Shown: positions 9,181 to 19,000 of the stretch, one piece after another | Layout: the number at the start of each line of letters is the position of its first letter | How positions within the stretch are numbered: the stretch's first letter is position 1 | Assembly: GCA_007136425.1 (NCBI GenBank) | Contig: SLGY01000147.1 | Span: 1 to 37,593 of the forward strand | Reading direction: 5' to 3' | Source: Kiritimatiellia bacterium | GTDB taxonomy: Bacteria > Verrucomicrobiota > Kiritimatiellia > SLAD01 | Length of the DNA: 37,593 nucleotides | Notes under the pieces: model-generated | What the model was told of the DNA's origin: nothing | Databases searched by the model: none | Seen by the model: the letters and a program-made list of their open reading frames with translations, nothing else | Program-made: the position numbers and the translations under genes

Positions 9181-9680
9181 AACGAAACCATTGGCTCTAT
9201 CTGCTCGTACTGCTCTGCGTGACGGCGCTGGTCGCGTGGCATTACTCTGATCGCGACGCACGGCGCATTAACAAGCGCCTGAATCAACTGGCGGACACGC
9301 TGGGTAAGGAAAGCGGCGAAGGGCAACTGCGCACCCTCGCAAAGTCGCAGCAGGTGGTCGATTTCTTCACGCCCGAAGCTGAATTGCGGCTGCAACCGGT
9401 ATTGCGACAGCGAACGTCGCGGCGCGAATTATCGACGATCTTTCATCAGGTCCACAGTCGCCTGGACACCTTGGATGTCCGCATACGTGACCGGCGATTG
9501 GACGTGGATGAAAGCGGGGAAACGGCGGAGATGCGCTTTACCGCGGTGGGCACGGCCGGCCTCGCCGGAGATCGCGAGACGCAAATGCATGAGTTTCATC
9601 TGCAATGGGTGAAACAGGATCGCGAATGGTATATTGACCGCGCGGAGATTGTGCAGGCGATTCGGCCACCGCGCCAGTAA
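9177..9680 (+). CDS. small membrane-anchored protein of unknown function (possible NTF2-like fold)
   Basis: TTG start at 9177 overlaps the lepB stop (TTGA) with GGGGAGG upstream; N-terminal TM segment NHWLYLLVLLCVTALVAW. The ORF track start at 9117 lies inside lepB. Confidence 0.7.
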   Translation: MKRNHWLYLLVLLCVTALVAWHYSDRDARRINKRLNQLADTLGKESGEGQLRTLAKSQQVVDFFTPEAELRLQPVLRQRTSRRELSTIFHQVHSRLDTLDVRIRDRRLDVDESGETAEMRFTAVGTAGLAGDRETQMHEFHLQWVKQDREWYIDRAEIVQAIRPPRQ

Positions 9681-9687
9681 TACCAAT

Positions 9688-9719
9688 CGCCTGCTTCCTC
9701 GACGGGCCGAAAGCAGGCG
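9688..9719. terminator. stem-loop between convergent genes
   Basis: CGCCTGCTT (9688-9696) / AAGCAGGCG (9711-9719), perfect 9-bp stem in the 40-bp convergent gap; no clear U-tract. Confidence 0.5.
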
Positions 9720-9720
9720 C

Positions 9721-10533
9721 CTATTCGGGAACCACCCGTATTTCAAAAAGGCGCGGCCATAACTTGCCCGTCACGAAGATCCGTTCCGTTTCCGGATCAT
9801 ATGCAATGCCGTTCAACACGTCTTCCTGACCGCGCGCATGGCGCGGATCAAGAATCCCGGTCAGATCGATCCATCCCAGCACCGCGCCGTCGGACGGATC
9901 AATGCGAGCGATCTTGTCCGATCTGAAAATATTGGCCCAGATCTCGCCTTCGATCCATGCCAACTCGTTCAGGTTGCGCACCGGTTCGCCGTCGGCTGTC
10001 ACTTCCAGCGTGTGCACTTCGCGAAAGCCGTCCGGATCCATGAACCGCAGCCGGCTGGAACCATCGCTCATGATCAGATGAACCCCGTCATAAGCCAATC
10101 CCCACCCTTCCCCTTCGTAGGTGAATTGGTCCAGACGACGAAAGGTTTCCAGATCGTAGATGAACCCCGTCTCCGCGTGCCATGTCAGCTGATAGATTCG
10201 ATCCTCCACAATGGCCAGACCTTCTCCGAAATAGCGTTGCGGCAGGTTGACGCGGCGCAACACGCGCCCGGACTCCAAATCCACTTGGCGCAATGAGGAT
10301 CTACCGCGTAAGCCCGTACTTTCGTACAGGTATCCGTCATGAAACTGTAATCCCTGCGTAAAGGCGTTGGGATCGTGCGGATAGGCGGTAACCACCTCGA
10401 ACGAATAGACCGGAACGGTCGCGGCCGGCTCCATTTCGGCCGCCGGCCCGCAGCCGATCACGAAGAAAGACAGTACGCCACAAGCGACCGCCATTGCACG
10501 GGCTGTAAACACGTTGTCCGGTCCGGTTTTCAT
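9721..10533 (-). CDS. glutaminyl-peptide cyclotransferase (glutamine cyclotransferase) family lipoprotein
   Basis: FTQGLQFHDGYLYESTGLRGRSSLR, YFGEGLAIVEDRIYQLTW, LNELAWIEGEIWANI; N-terminal hydrophobic stretch and lipobox-like VIGC. Confidence 0.85.
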   Translation of the reverse strand: MKTGPDNVFTARAMAVACGVLSFFVIGCGPAAEMEPAATVPVYSFEVVTAYPHDPNAFTQGLQFHDGYLYESTGLRGRSSLRQVDLESGRVLRRVNLPQRYFGEGLAIVEDRIYQLTWHAETGFIYDLETFRRLDQFTYEGEGWGLAYDGVHLIMSDGSSRLRFMDPDGFREVHTLEVTADGEPVRNLNELAWIEGEIWANIFRSDKIARIDPSDGAVLGWIDLTGILDPRHARGQEDVLNGIAYDPETERIFVTGKLWPRLFEIRVVPE

Positions 10534-11336
10534 TCCGCGCCCGGTCCTGTTCCGACTTCAACGCGACGATGAAAGAGGCGGTGCGCGTTTGTGGAGGTGA
10601 TGTTCGCCAACTGATCGGCGGGACACGCGCGCACAGCGGCGGCGGCTTCGCCGACGTACCTGACGTACGCCGGTTCGTTTCGTTTGCCGCGATACGGGAC
10701 GGGGGCCAGATACGGCGCATCGGTTTCGATCAGCAACAGATCGTCGGGCACGACCTTGAGCGCTTCGCGCAGCGCGTCCGCCTTCTTGAAAGTAATGATG
10801 CCGCTGAAACTGATCATCATGCCCAGATCCATCAAGGCCCGCGCGAAGGCCGCATCGCCGGTGAAACAATGAATGACACCCGGCAGGCCCGACTCCCCCT
10901 GCCAGCGCTTCGTAAAGTTGCGCAGAAGCGACAAGGTATCCGCTTCCGCGTCCCGGGTATGGACGACCACGGGCAACCCGCTATCGCAGGCGGCGTCGAG
11001 CATCCGTTCCATCAGGGCGCATTGCGCTGCGGCGGTGTCGGCACTGTAATGGTAATCCAATCCCGTTTCCCCTACGCCCACCACGCCGGGTTCGGACAGC
11101 ATCGTACGCAAGGCCGGGATATCCGGCTCGCGCCCGGCCTCATCGCGATCGAATCCGAGTACCGCGTGCACGCCGGCATGCGTTCGGGTCGCTTCGAGAG
11201 CAAGACGGTTGGCGCGTTCCGTACCGCCGATGGCAACGATCTCCGTAACCGCCTGCTCGTGGGCCCGCTCGACGATCGCGTCGAGTTCCTTCGCGTCCAT
11301 GAAACTATCCAGATGTGCGTGTGAATCGATCCACAT
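10530..11336 (-). CDS. TatD family metal-dependent hydrolase
   Basis: WIDSHAHLD, GETGLDYHY, VHTRDAEADT, ETDAPYLAP. Confidence 0.93.
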   Translation of the reverse strand: MWIDSHAHLDSFMDAKELDAIVERAHEQAVTEIVAIGGTERANRLALEATRTHAGVHAVLGFDRDEAGREPDIPALRTMLSEPGVVGVGETGLDYHYSADTAAAQCALMERMLDAACDSGLPVVVHTRDAEADTLSLLRNFTKRWQGESGLPGVIHCFTGDAAFARALMDLGMMISFSGIITFKKADALREALKVVPDDLLLIETDAPYLAPVPYRGKRNEPAYVRYVGEAAAAVRACPADQLANITSTNAHRLFHRRVEVGTGPGAE

Positions 11337-11340
11337 GGTG

Positions 11341-12912
11341 TTACCGCGTATCCAACCATTTCACGACCGGATGATCGCCCCATGCCGCTCGTAATTCGGC
11401 GTCCAGCGAATCCGCGCGCGCATCGCGACCGAGTGAACGCAATACATCGATCCACCGGGCGCCGACACGGATAGCCGTCTCCGGGGTTTCGGCCGCGTTG
11501 ATGATCTTTTCATATTGGCGTCCGGCATCATTGTAAAGCTTGTTCAAGGTATACAAGTCGGCCAGCCGCTCGCGTATGACCAGGCTCTCTTCCTCACCTA
11601 ATCGCGCGCGCAGATAATTCAAGGCCAGGTTGAAACGGCCCTGTTGAACCAGCAGATTCGCATGCCGCACATGCGCCCATTCAATTTCGGGCCTTTCATC
11701 TTCTCGCAGATGCCGGATTTGATCCTGCAACGAATAGCGGAACGGGCGGAACAAGGGATCGCCCAACACGGTAATCTGCCAGGACAACACGCTTTGCGCT
11801 CTCGACGTGGCGTCGCCGAACGTCCGCCCACGTACGAGCTCTTCGGCCCAGATCTGCAGGTGCGGCGTGAATTGCAGAAACGGCTCGCTCACCGCGCCCA
11901 TGCTGGCCGCCGCCCCCTTTTGAAGCAAAGGCCCGGCCCAGTATCGGTTCTCTTTGCGAATACTCACCGCGCTGGCGGAGTGCAGATGATACGCCAACGC
12001 GCCGCGCCGAAAACGAAACGTATCGCGCGTAAACGGGCCGGTCACGTGTTCTTCGTACCAACCAAGATATAGCGCGGCGTCCTCCATGGGATATTCCCTG
12101 CCCCATACGCTCTCTTCTCTATTAAGGACGGTTTCGTACCCCAAGCGGGAGAACCGTTCATAGGCTTCGCGAATCCAGTAATCACCCAGATAATAGGGGC
12201 CGCCGTCCAAACCGCGCGTGTCAAAATACATCCGGCCAAGCAGCCCGTATCGTTCCGCGAAGAGCGCGTCATCAATCATGCGGCGCACCGTATCCGGATC
12301 AGGGCCGTCCAGGCGCGCCGTGATGAGTGTTATGTCCATGACCTCTTCCGGCCGGGCCCGGCCGATATGGCGATGGCGCGGATTGTCGCGAGGACCGGAT
12401 ATGTCGTACGGCTCGGCCAGAAGAAGAGCCAGCTCCGAGTCCACCGCCGCCATGTTCTTGTATTGCGGTTGACCGAGCCGGTCGGTGATTCGTGTCATCA
12501 AACGAAACCGCGTATCGCCGATACGCAAAGGGACCCCGTACATCGACACGATATAATCCACCTCGGAACGCGTCGTAAGCCAGGGCGACTGATGCCCGTC
12601 CACTTCGTTGGGCGGTCTTGCGGTCTGTTCGATAAAGTCATTTTCGCGCAGGAAGGCAAGTAACGGGTCCCGTAGTCTCCGGGTAAACTGATGACGCGCC
12701 ATCTGCTCGCCCGTCGGCAGGTCCAGGACGCAAAGATGTTCGGGGGGAATATCGCGCGCCGCCATGTAATATTCCGCCAACGCCACGGATTCGGGTACGT
12801 TCTCATTGGCAAGCACCACGACGGTAGGGTTTGCGGCGTGTAAGCCCGCCGCATACAGAAGCGTGCTGCAAACGATGATTCCCCAAACGGCCATCTGTCT
12901 CATCTGTTCCAT
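11341..12912 (-). CDS. TIGR03790-like secreted protein with C-terminal TPR-like region
   Basis: Signal peptide MRQMAVWGIIVCSTLLYAAGLHA, then VVVLANENVPESVALAEYYMAARDIPPEHLCVLDLP, SMYGVPLRI, GAAASMGAVSEP, ITVLGDPLFRP. ATG at 12912 (MEQMRQ) preferred over 13035, which lies within the upstream gene. Confidence 0.7.
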   Translation of the reverse strand: MEQMRQMAVWGIIVCSTLLYAAGLHAANPTVVVLANENVPESVALAEYYMAARDIPPEHLCVLDLPTGEQMARHQFTRRLRDPLLAFLRENDFIEQTARPPNEVDGHQSPWLTTRSEVDYIVSMYGVPLRIGDTRFRLMTRITDRLGQPQYKNMAAVDSELALLLAEPYDISGPRDNPRHRHIGRARPEEVMDITLITARLDGPDPDTVRRMIDDALFAERYGLLGRMYFDTRGLDGGPYYLGDYWIREAYERFSRLGYETVLNREESVWGREYPMEDAALYLGWYEEHVTGPFTRDTFRFRRGALAYHLHSASAVSIRKENRYWAGPLLQKGAAASMGAVSEPFLQFTPHLQIWAEELVRGRTFGDATSRAQSVLSWQITVLGDPLFRPFRYSLQDQIRHLREDERPEIEWAHVRHANLLVQQGRFNLALNYLRARLGEEESLVIRERLADLYTLNKLYNDAGRQYEKIINAAETPETAIRVGARWIDVLRSLGRDARADSLDAELRAAWGDHPVVKWLDTR

Positions 12913-12916
12913 GGCT

Positions 12917-13687
12917 CTACCACGATTCGACCAACCCATCGTACGGCACATGAACACCGTCCGGCAACCGGCTTTGTGTGCGTGCGTGTTCCAGGTTATG
13001 ACACAGATGGGTAATGTACGACTTTCGCGCCCCAATCCTGCGCAGCGCCTCCACGCTGCCGGCCAGGTTCAAATGCGTGGGATGCGGCTTCTCCCTGAGC
13101 GCGTCCAGAATCATGACATCCAGCCCCTGCAGACGTTCGATCAAGGCCTCGTCCACGGAGCTGCAATCGGGGAAATAGCCGACCGCGCGATGATCGTGTC
13201 TCAGCACGTAGCCGTAGACCGTCATCGGCCCGTGCGGGACTTCCACGGGTTCGACATGCACGTCGCCGATTGTGAACGATTCATTCACGGCAACAAAATC
13301 CACCTGTGGCACCGTCGCCCGCCACAGCGAATCTTCAAAGAGATAACTGAACTTGACGGCCATGCTTTTCAGCGTCTCGGCCGAGCCGTAGATCGGTATG
13401 CTCATATCCTGCATGAAACAGAAACGGCGCAGATCATCAAAACCAAAAATATGATCGGCATGCGTATGGGTCAACAGCACGGCGTCTACCCGGCTGACGC
13501 CGAAGGTCAACACCTGATCGCGGAAATCCGGCGGCGTATCGATGACGACATGATGACCACCCGCTTCTACATACAGGCTGGTTCGTCGGCGCTTGTTCCG
13601 CACATCATCAGACCGGCACACGTCGCACGTGCACCCGATAGCGGGTATCCCGTGCGAGGTACCGGTGCCGAGAAAGGTGATCTTCAT
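12917..13687 (-). CDS. MBL-fold metallo-hydrolase (PhnP-like)
   Basis: FLGTGTSHGIPAIGCTCDVC, VVIDTPPDFR, LLTHTHADHIFGFDDLR. Confidence 0.88.
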   Translation of the reverse strand: MKITFLGTGTSHGIPAIGCTCDVCRSDDVRNKRRRTSLYVEAGGHHVVIDTPPDFRDQVLTFGVSRVDAVLLTHTHADHIFGFDDLRRFCFMQDMSIPIYGSAETLKSMAVKFSYLFEDSLWRATVPQVDFVAVNESFTIGDVHVEPVEVPHGPMTVYGYVLRHDHRAVGYFPDCSSVDEALIERLQGLDVMILDALREKPHPTHLNLAGSVEALRRIGARKSYITHLCHNLEHARTQSRLPDGVHVPYDGLVESW

Positions 13688-13697
13688 GATGGGGGTA

Positions 13698-13755
13698 AGG
13701 GTTCAGGGTTCGGGGTTCAGTAAGATGTTAACCTGAACCCTGGGCCCCGAACCCT
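13698..13755. repeat. long imperfect inverted repeat between hppA and the MBL hydrolase gene
   Basis: AGGGTTCAGGGTTCGGGGTTCAG (13698-13720) versus CTGAACCCTGGGCCCCGAACCCT (13733-13755): 19/23 Watson-Crick pairs, 22/23 allowing G-U on the plus-strand RNA; 12-nt loop. Confidence 0.7.
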
Positions 13756-13770
13756 ACGCCGCCCGGCCGG

Positions 13771-15861
13771 TCAGATCAAGAGCGGCGCGATGACCAACGC
13801 CACCACACTCATCAACTTGATGAGGATGTTGATCGAGGGACCGGCCGTATCCTTGAACGGATCGCCGACGGTATCGCCGGTGACGGCCGCTTTGTGGGCT
13901 TCGGACCCTTTTCCGCCGAAGGCGCCGGCTTCGATATGTTTCTTGGCGTTATCCCATGCCCCGCCCGAATTGGCCATGAACAAGGCCATCGCGACACCGG
14001 ACACGGTAACGCCCGCAAGTACGCCACCCAGCATTTCTACGCCGCCGAGAAAACCGACTGCTACGGGCGTCAACACGCCGAGCAAAGCCGGTACGGTCAT
14101 TTCCTTGATGGCGGCGGCCGTGGAGATATCGACACAACGCGCATAATCGGCCTTCGCCGTGCCTTCGAGCAAGCCGGCGATTTCCTTGAACTGGCGACGG
14201 ACCTCCTCGATCATCGCAAATGCTGCGCGGCCCACCGCGCCCATGGCAAAGGCCGAGAAGAGATACGGCATCATAGCGCCGAGGAAAAGCCCCGCCATGA
14301 CCTGCGGGTTCGTGACGTCGATCGACATGGCCGGCAGATCGAGTTCCGCGAGTCGCCCGTTTACGGTCGCTCGATAGGCGGCAAACAATGCCAACGCGGT
14401 CAACGCCGCCGAGCCGATGGCAAAGCCCTTGCCGATAGCCGCCGTGGTATTGCCTACGGCGTCGAGTTTATCCGTGCGTTCACGCACTTCCTTGGGCAAT
14501 TCGGCCATTTCCGCGCATCCGCCCGCGTTATCGGCGATCGGCCCGTAGGCGTCCACCGCCAACGTAATGCCCGTCGTGGCGAGCATGCCCAGTGCGGCGA
14601 TGGCGATACCGTATAGACCGGCGAAATTGAACGACACGATGATCGCCGCCACGAGGCAGATAATGGGCAGCGCCGTGGACATCATGCCCGTTCCCAGGCC
14701 GGCGATGATGTTGGTGGCCGAACCGGTCTGCGACGCTTCCGCGATCTTTTGCGCGGGCTTCCGGTTGTCGGCCGTATAGTATTCCGTCAGCAACCCGATG
14801 GCGACTCCGCCCAGCAGGCCGGCGATGGTGGCCGTGAATATGCCGAACGCCGAATATTCCGTCCCGTCGAGCACGAACGTCTCGGGGGCCAACGCTGTGA
14901 TAATGAAATAGCTGGCCACCACCATGATGGCCGCCGCACCGAACGTACCCATGTTCAGGGCCGCCTGCGGGTTGCCGCCTTCTTTCGTGCGCACGAAAAA
15001 CGTGCCCGCGATGGAAATGATGATGCCCGCGCCGGCCAGGACAAGCGGCAAAGCTACCAGATTCAAGGCATCCGCCGCATTGGCCGTGATGGCCGTCGCG
15101 CCCAGAATCATCGCGCCGACAATGGAACCGACGTAGGACTCGAACAGGTCCGCGCCCATGCCCGCTACGTCGCCCACGTTATCGCCGACATTATCGGCGA
15201 TGGTCGCCGGATTCCGCGGATCGTCTTCCGGAATGCCGGCTTCCACTTTTCCAACTAAATCCGCACCGACATCCGCCGCCTTGGTGAAGATCCCGCCGCC
15301 CACACGGGCGAAGAGGGCGATCGAACTGGCGCCCAACGAAAAGCCCGACAAGATCGGCAATACGGTGGCGCTCAATACCGAGAGTTCCGTGCCTCCTTCG
15401 ATGGTGTTGGAAAAGACCAGCAGCAGGCCCGACAAGCCCACGATGCCCAGACCCACAACACTCATACCCATCACGGCGCCGCCCGAAAACGCCACCTTCA
15501 GGGCTTCATTCAAACTCGAACGCGCCCCCTGAGTGGTGCGGTTATTGGCCGCCGTCGCCACGCGCATCCCGAAGAATCCGGCCAAGCCCGAGCACAGCGC
15601 CCCGACGATAAACGATACGGCCACATAGCCTTGAACCCCTTCATACCCCACCGCCAGCAATACGGCGACGGCAAGCACGAAGATCGAGAGCACCTTGTAT
15701 TCGCGCGCCAGAAAAGCCATGGCGCCCTCGCGCACCGCGGCGCCAATCTCCCTCATCTGTTCCGTGCCCGGGTCCTGTTTGTTGACCCATGTGCTCTTGT
15801 AAAGGGCAAAGCCCAAAGCCAACAAACCGCATACCAATGAAAAAATAATCAGCCCGCTCAT
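13771..15861 (-). CDS. hppA: membrane-bound (ion-translocating) pyrophosphatase, K+-dependent type
   Basis: [67 protein letters not shown]; many TM segments; GGGAGGATGT RBS before ATG. Confidence 0.95.
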   Translation of the reverse strand: MSGLIIFSLVCGLLALGFALYKSTWVNKQDPGTEQMREIGAAVREGAMAFLAREYKVLSIFVLAVAVLLAVGYEGVQGYVAVSFIVGALCSGLAGFFGMRVATAANNRTTQGARSSLNEALKVAFSGGAVMGMSVVGLGIVGLSGLLLVFSNTIEGGTELSVLSATVLPILSGFSLGASSIALFARVGGGIFTKAADVGADLVGKVEAGIPEDDPRNPATIADNVGDNVGDVAGMGADLFESYVGSIVGAMILGATAITANAADALNLVALPLVLAGAGIIISIAGTFFVRTKEGGNPQAALNMGTFGAAAIMVVASYFIITALAPETFVLDGTEYSAFGIFTATIAGLLGGVAIGLLTEYYTADNRKPAQKIAEASQTGSATNIIAGLGTGMMSTALPIICLVAAIIVSFNFAGLYGIAIAALGMLATTGITLAVDAYGPIADNAGGCAEMAELPKEVRERTDKLDAVGNTTAAIGKGFAIGSAALTALALFAAYRATVNGRLAELDLPAMSIDVTNPQVMAGLFLGAMMPYLFSAFAMGAVGRAAFAMIEEVRRQFKEIAGLLEGTAKADYARCVDISTAAAIKEMTVPALLGVLTPVAVGFLGGVEMLGGVLAGVTVSGVAMALFMANSGGAWDNAKKHIEAGAFGGKGSEAHKAAVTGDTVGDPFKDTAGPSINILIKLMSVVALVIAPLLI

Positions 15862-16021
15862 ACATCCTCCCGATGTCTATTTGTTACCCCTTGAACATCA
15901 TCCTGTGATGCCTGCTGTTGCTACCTGATGACTACATCCTGATGCTTAGCAAAAAGAGGGCGAAGCGTAGCGCAAGCGAGTCGTTGTTGTCAACAGTATG
16001 CGTGACAGATTTAACCCCATT

Positions 16022-16039
16022 CGCAATCAGGTGATTGCG
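16022..16039. terminator. possible terminator hairpin downstream of the LplT-Aas fusion gene
   Basis: CGCAATCA-GG-TGATTGCG, perfect 8-bp stem about 20 nt past the stop; no strong U-tract. Confidence 0.35.
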
Positions 16040-16058
16040 CTAGAAAACGGGTCGGGCT

Positions 16059-19000
16059 TTATTCCGCAGCCAGGTTGGCCGCCATCTCGCGCATGGACTT
16101 GAAGTCCAGTTTACCGCTGCCCAGCACGGGAAGTTTGTCTACCCGGATATAGGCTTTCTTGTCCGGCTTCCATAGGTTCGGCAGACTGCTGCGCTTGATG
16201 ATGTCATGCAGCGATGACGCGTCGCCCGCCTCATCCGTGTAGAGAACAATCAGACGTTCGCCCTTCTTTGGATGCGGCGCGGAGGTTACCGTCAATACCT
16301 GTTCCATGGTATGCAAGCCCTGCTGGTAGGCCTCTTCGACGGCAAGGTGCGGCACCATTTCCCCACCGATCTTGCTGAATCGGGACAAGCGATCCGTAAT
16401 GGTAATGAATCCGTCCGAATCAATGTGCGCAATATCGCCGGTGATGTACCATCCCTCACGGAACACTTCCGCGGTCTTTTCGGGCATATTCAAATAGCCC
16501 AACATCACGTTCGCCCCGCGCACCAGGAGCAATCCTTCCGCATCCAGTGGCATCGACTCGAATGTTTCCGGGTGCACGGCCCGGACGGCCACGCCCGGCA
16601 GCGGTCGCCCCACACTGCCCTCCTTTACGCCGGCCATGCCGTTGCCGTCGGCGACCGGTGACGGCAGGTTGACCGCGACCACGGGCGAACACTCGGTGGC
16701 TCCGTACCCTTCAAGGGGTTTGATCCCGAATTTGTGTTCAAATGCATCCGCAACAGTCTTCTTCAGCTTCTCCGCACCGACCACTACAAAGCGTAGACTG
16801 TCAAAATCCTTCGCGTTCGCCTTTCGTAAATAGCCCAGGAGAAACGTCGGTGTGGCCAATAACAGGGTGCAGCGTTGTTCCCGCACAACGCGCGCGATCT
16901 GTTCGGCTTCAAGGGGGTTGGTATGATAACTCGCCGCGAATCCGCTCAATAAGGGAAACCACAAGGTGGCCGTATAACCGAAGGAATGGAAAAAAGGCAG
17001 TGCCGCACATAGATTGTCCGCGCGGGTCGGTTGGTACACCATCCCGAACGCCTCCACATTCGAGAGAATGTTGTGATGGCTCAACATCACGCCTTTCGGC
17101 GTGCCGGCCGATCCGGAAGAAAACATGATCGCGGCCGGATCGTCGGCCTGAAAACCGGCAGAACGCGCCAAGCGTCGGCGCGGCATGAAGCGGGCTTTGA
17201 GCAGGGCCTTTATCCTCTTCTTCGCGGTAATCCGCGGCAGCAAGTCCTCGAGGTACATCGCGCCGTCGGGCGCGTCCAGCGTCTCTACTTTATCCACGAA
17301 GGCCCGCGCGGTCAGGACTGTTTGCAAACCGCTCTCCCGTATGCCGTGCGCACGGAAATCGGGAGACGCCACATAATTGAGGTTTACGGGCGCTTTACGC
17401 AAGAGCGTCACGGCGACATTGGCAAGAACCCCGCCAACCGAAGAGGGCAACAGGATCCCGATTCGGTCCTGCCCGGCCGTCTCCTCCTCCAACAGATCCG
17501 CCAACGCCACGGCGGCGGTCAGGGTACGCCCGAAACTCAAGGATTTGCCCGTTGTGTCGTTGATCGCCTTGCGTCGCCAGTATCGGCGCGCCGTGGCGAT
17601 GAACTCCTCGCCCATCGGGCGGCGACGTTGTTTCCGATCATTAAAGTAGTCCACCGATAGTTCCATGACTGTTCGGCGCATGATCGGGCCGGGCGTGTCG
17701 GCGGATAGCGGGGCGCCGAAGTGTATCGAGACCGGACACGGCAGCAGAGCGGACCGTCGCGCCAAGGGCTTGCCCTCACGACCGCGCACAGTCCTGCCGC
17801 TCAAGCCGCCGAGATATACGGGAATCACCGGAGTCCCGTTATCCCGGACGATACGCTCGAAACCGGTCCGGAATTCCTGCATGATCCCGTCGCGCGCCGA
17901 CGTCGCCCCGACAAACACGCATACCAGGTAACCGTCGTCCAGCGCGTCGCGGGCCGCGTCCAGCGCCGAGGCGACCTGACTCGGCGGGTCTCCGGACGAG
18001 ACGGGGATCGCGCCCATCAGGCGGGCAAGCGGCTTGAGCAAGGGCCGTTCGCAGATCCGGCGAGGTAACAGGAACCGGATCTTCCGTTGCTGGTTGGCCC
18101 TCAATAAAAGGGCTTCCATCCAGGACCCTTGATTGACCACCAACAAGGCGGGCCCGTGCGCCGGGACATGGTCCTGCCCTCGCAACCGTACCCGGTACAA
18201 GAGCTTCACCAACATGGTCACGACAAATTGCAGAAGGAATTCGGGCAACACATAGAAGGCAACGATCATCATGATGAAGGTGGCCACCCCGACCACGAGA
18301 AAGCCCTGCGCGGGCGTGATTTGCAGCAGTTCCGCGAACACATACAACAGAATCGCGGACAACAACACGCCGATCCATGCCAGAAACCCTTTCGCGGCCA
18401 GGATTTCCCCGCGCCGTTTATCCGGGCTGCGATATTGCACAAAAGCTTCCACCGGCACGATATAGAAGCCCGCACTCAAACCAAGCACGAAGACCATCAC
18501 GCAGGCCGTCGGCAGACTATAGGGGAAGAGGTATAAACCGAACGCGCCGATAATCACACCGGCCACACCAACGGGAACCAGTCCCAACTCAATTCTCTTG
18601 CCTGATAATCGGCCGACCAACCACGCGCCCAAACCGATACCGACAGCCGCCAGCAGGAATAAGTACGCACTGTTCTGCTCGCTGATGCCGAGCATCTCCA
18701 TTCCGTACGGAATCAGGTTGATTTGAACGAATCCGGCAATCAACAGGAAATACGCCGAGGCGATCACCGCCATCAGGAGAAACCCGTCATGGCGAATGCT
18801 GACCAGCGTCTTCCATATCATGCCGAATACGTTCGGCGATATCCGGCGCTCGCCGCCCTGCCCGGGCGTCACCTCAACCTGCCGAATCGCGAACAGGCCG
18901 GCTACCGCAATCAGCAGACAGACGGAGGCGGCCAGCATATAGTTGCCCCCGGTCAAGTGATCCACGGAAGGCGCCAGGCCCGTCCCCACGATAATGGCGA

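Noticed and set aside
15862-16058. Intergenic region with repeated CATCCTG/GATG words, considered as a CRISPR-like or repeat array
   Set aside because: Copies are short, irregular and non-periodic; only the 16022-16039 hairpin is supportable.
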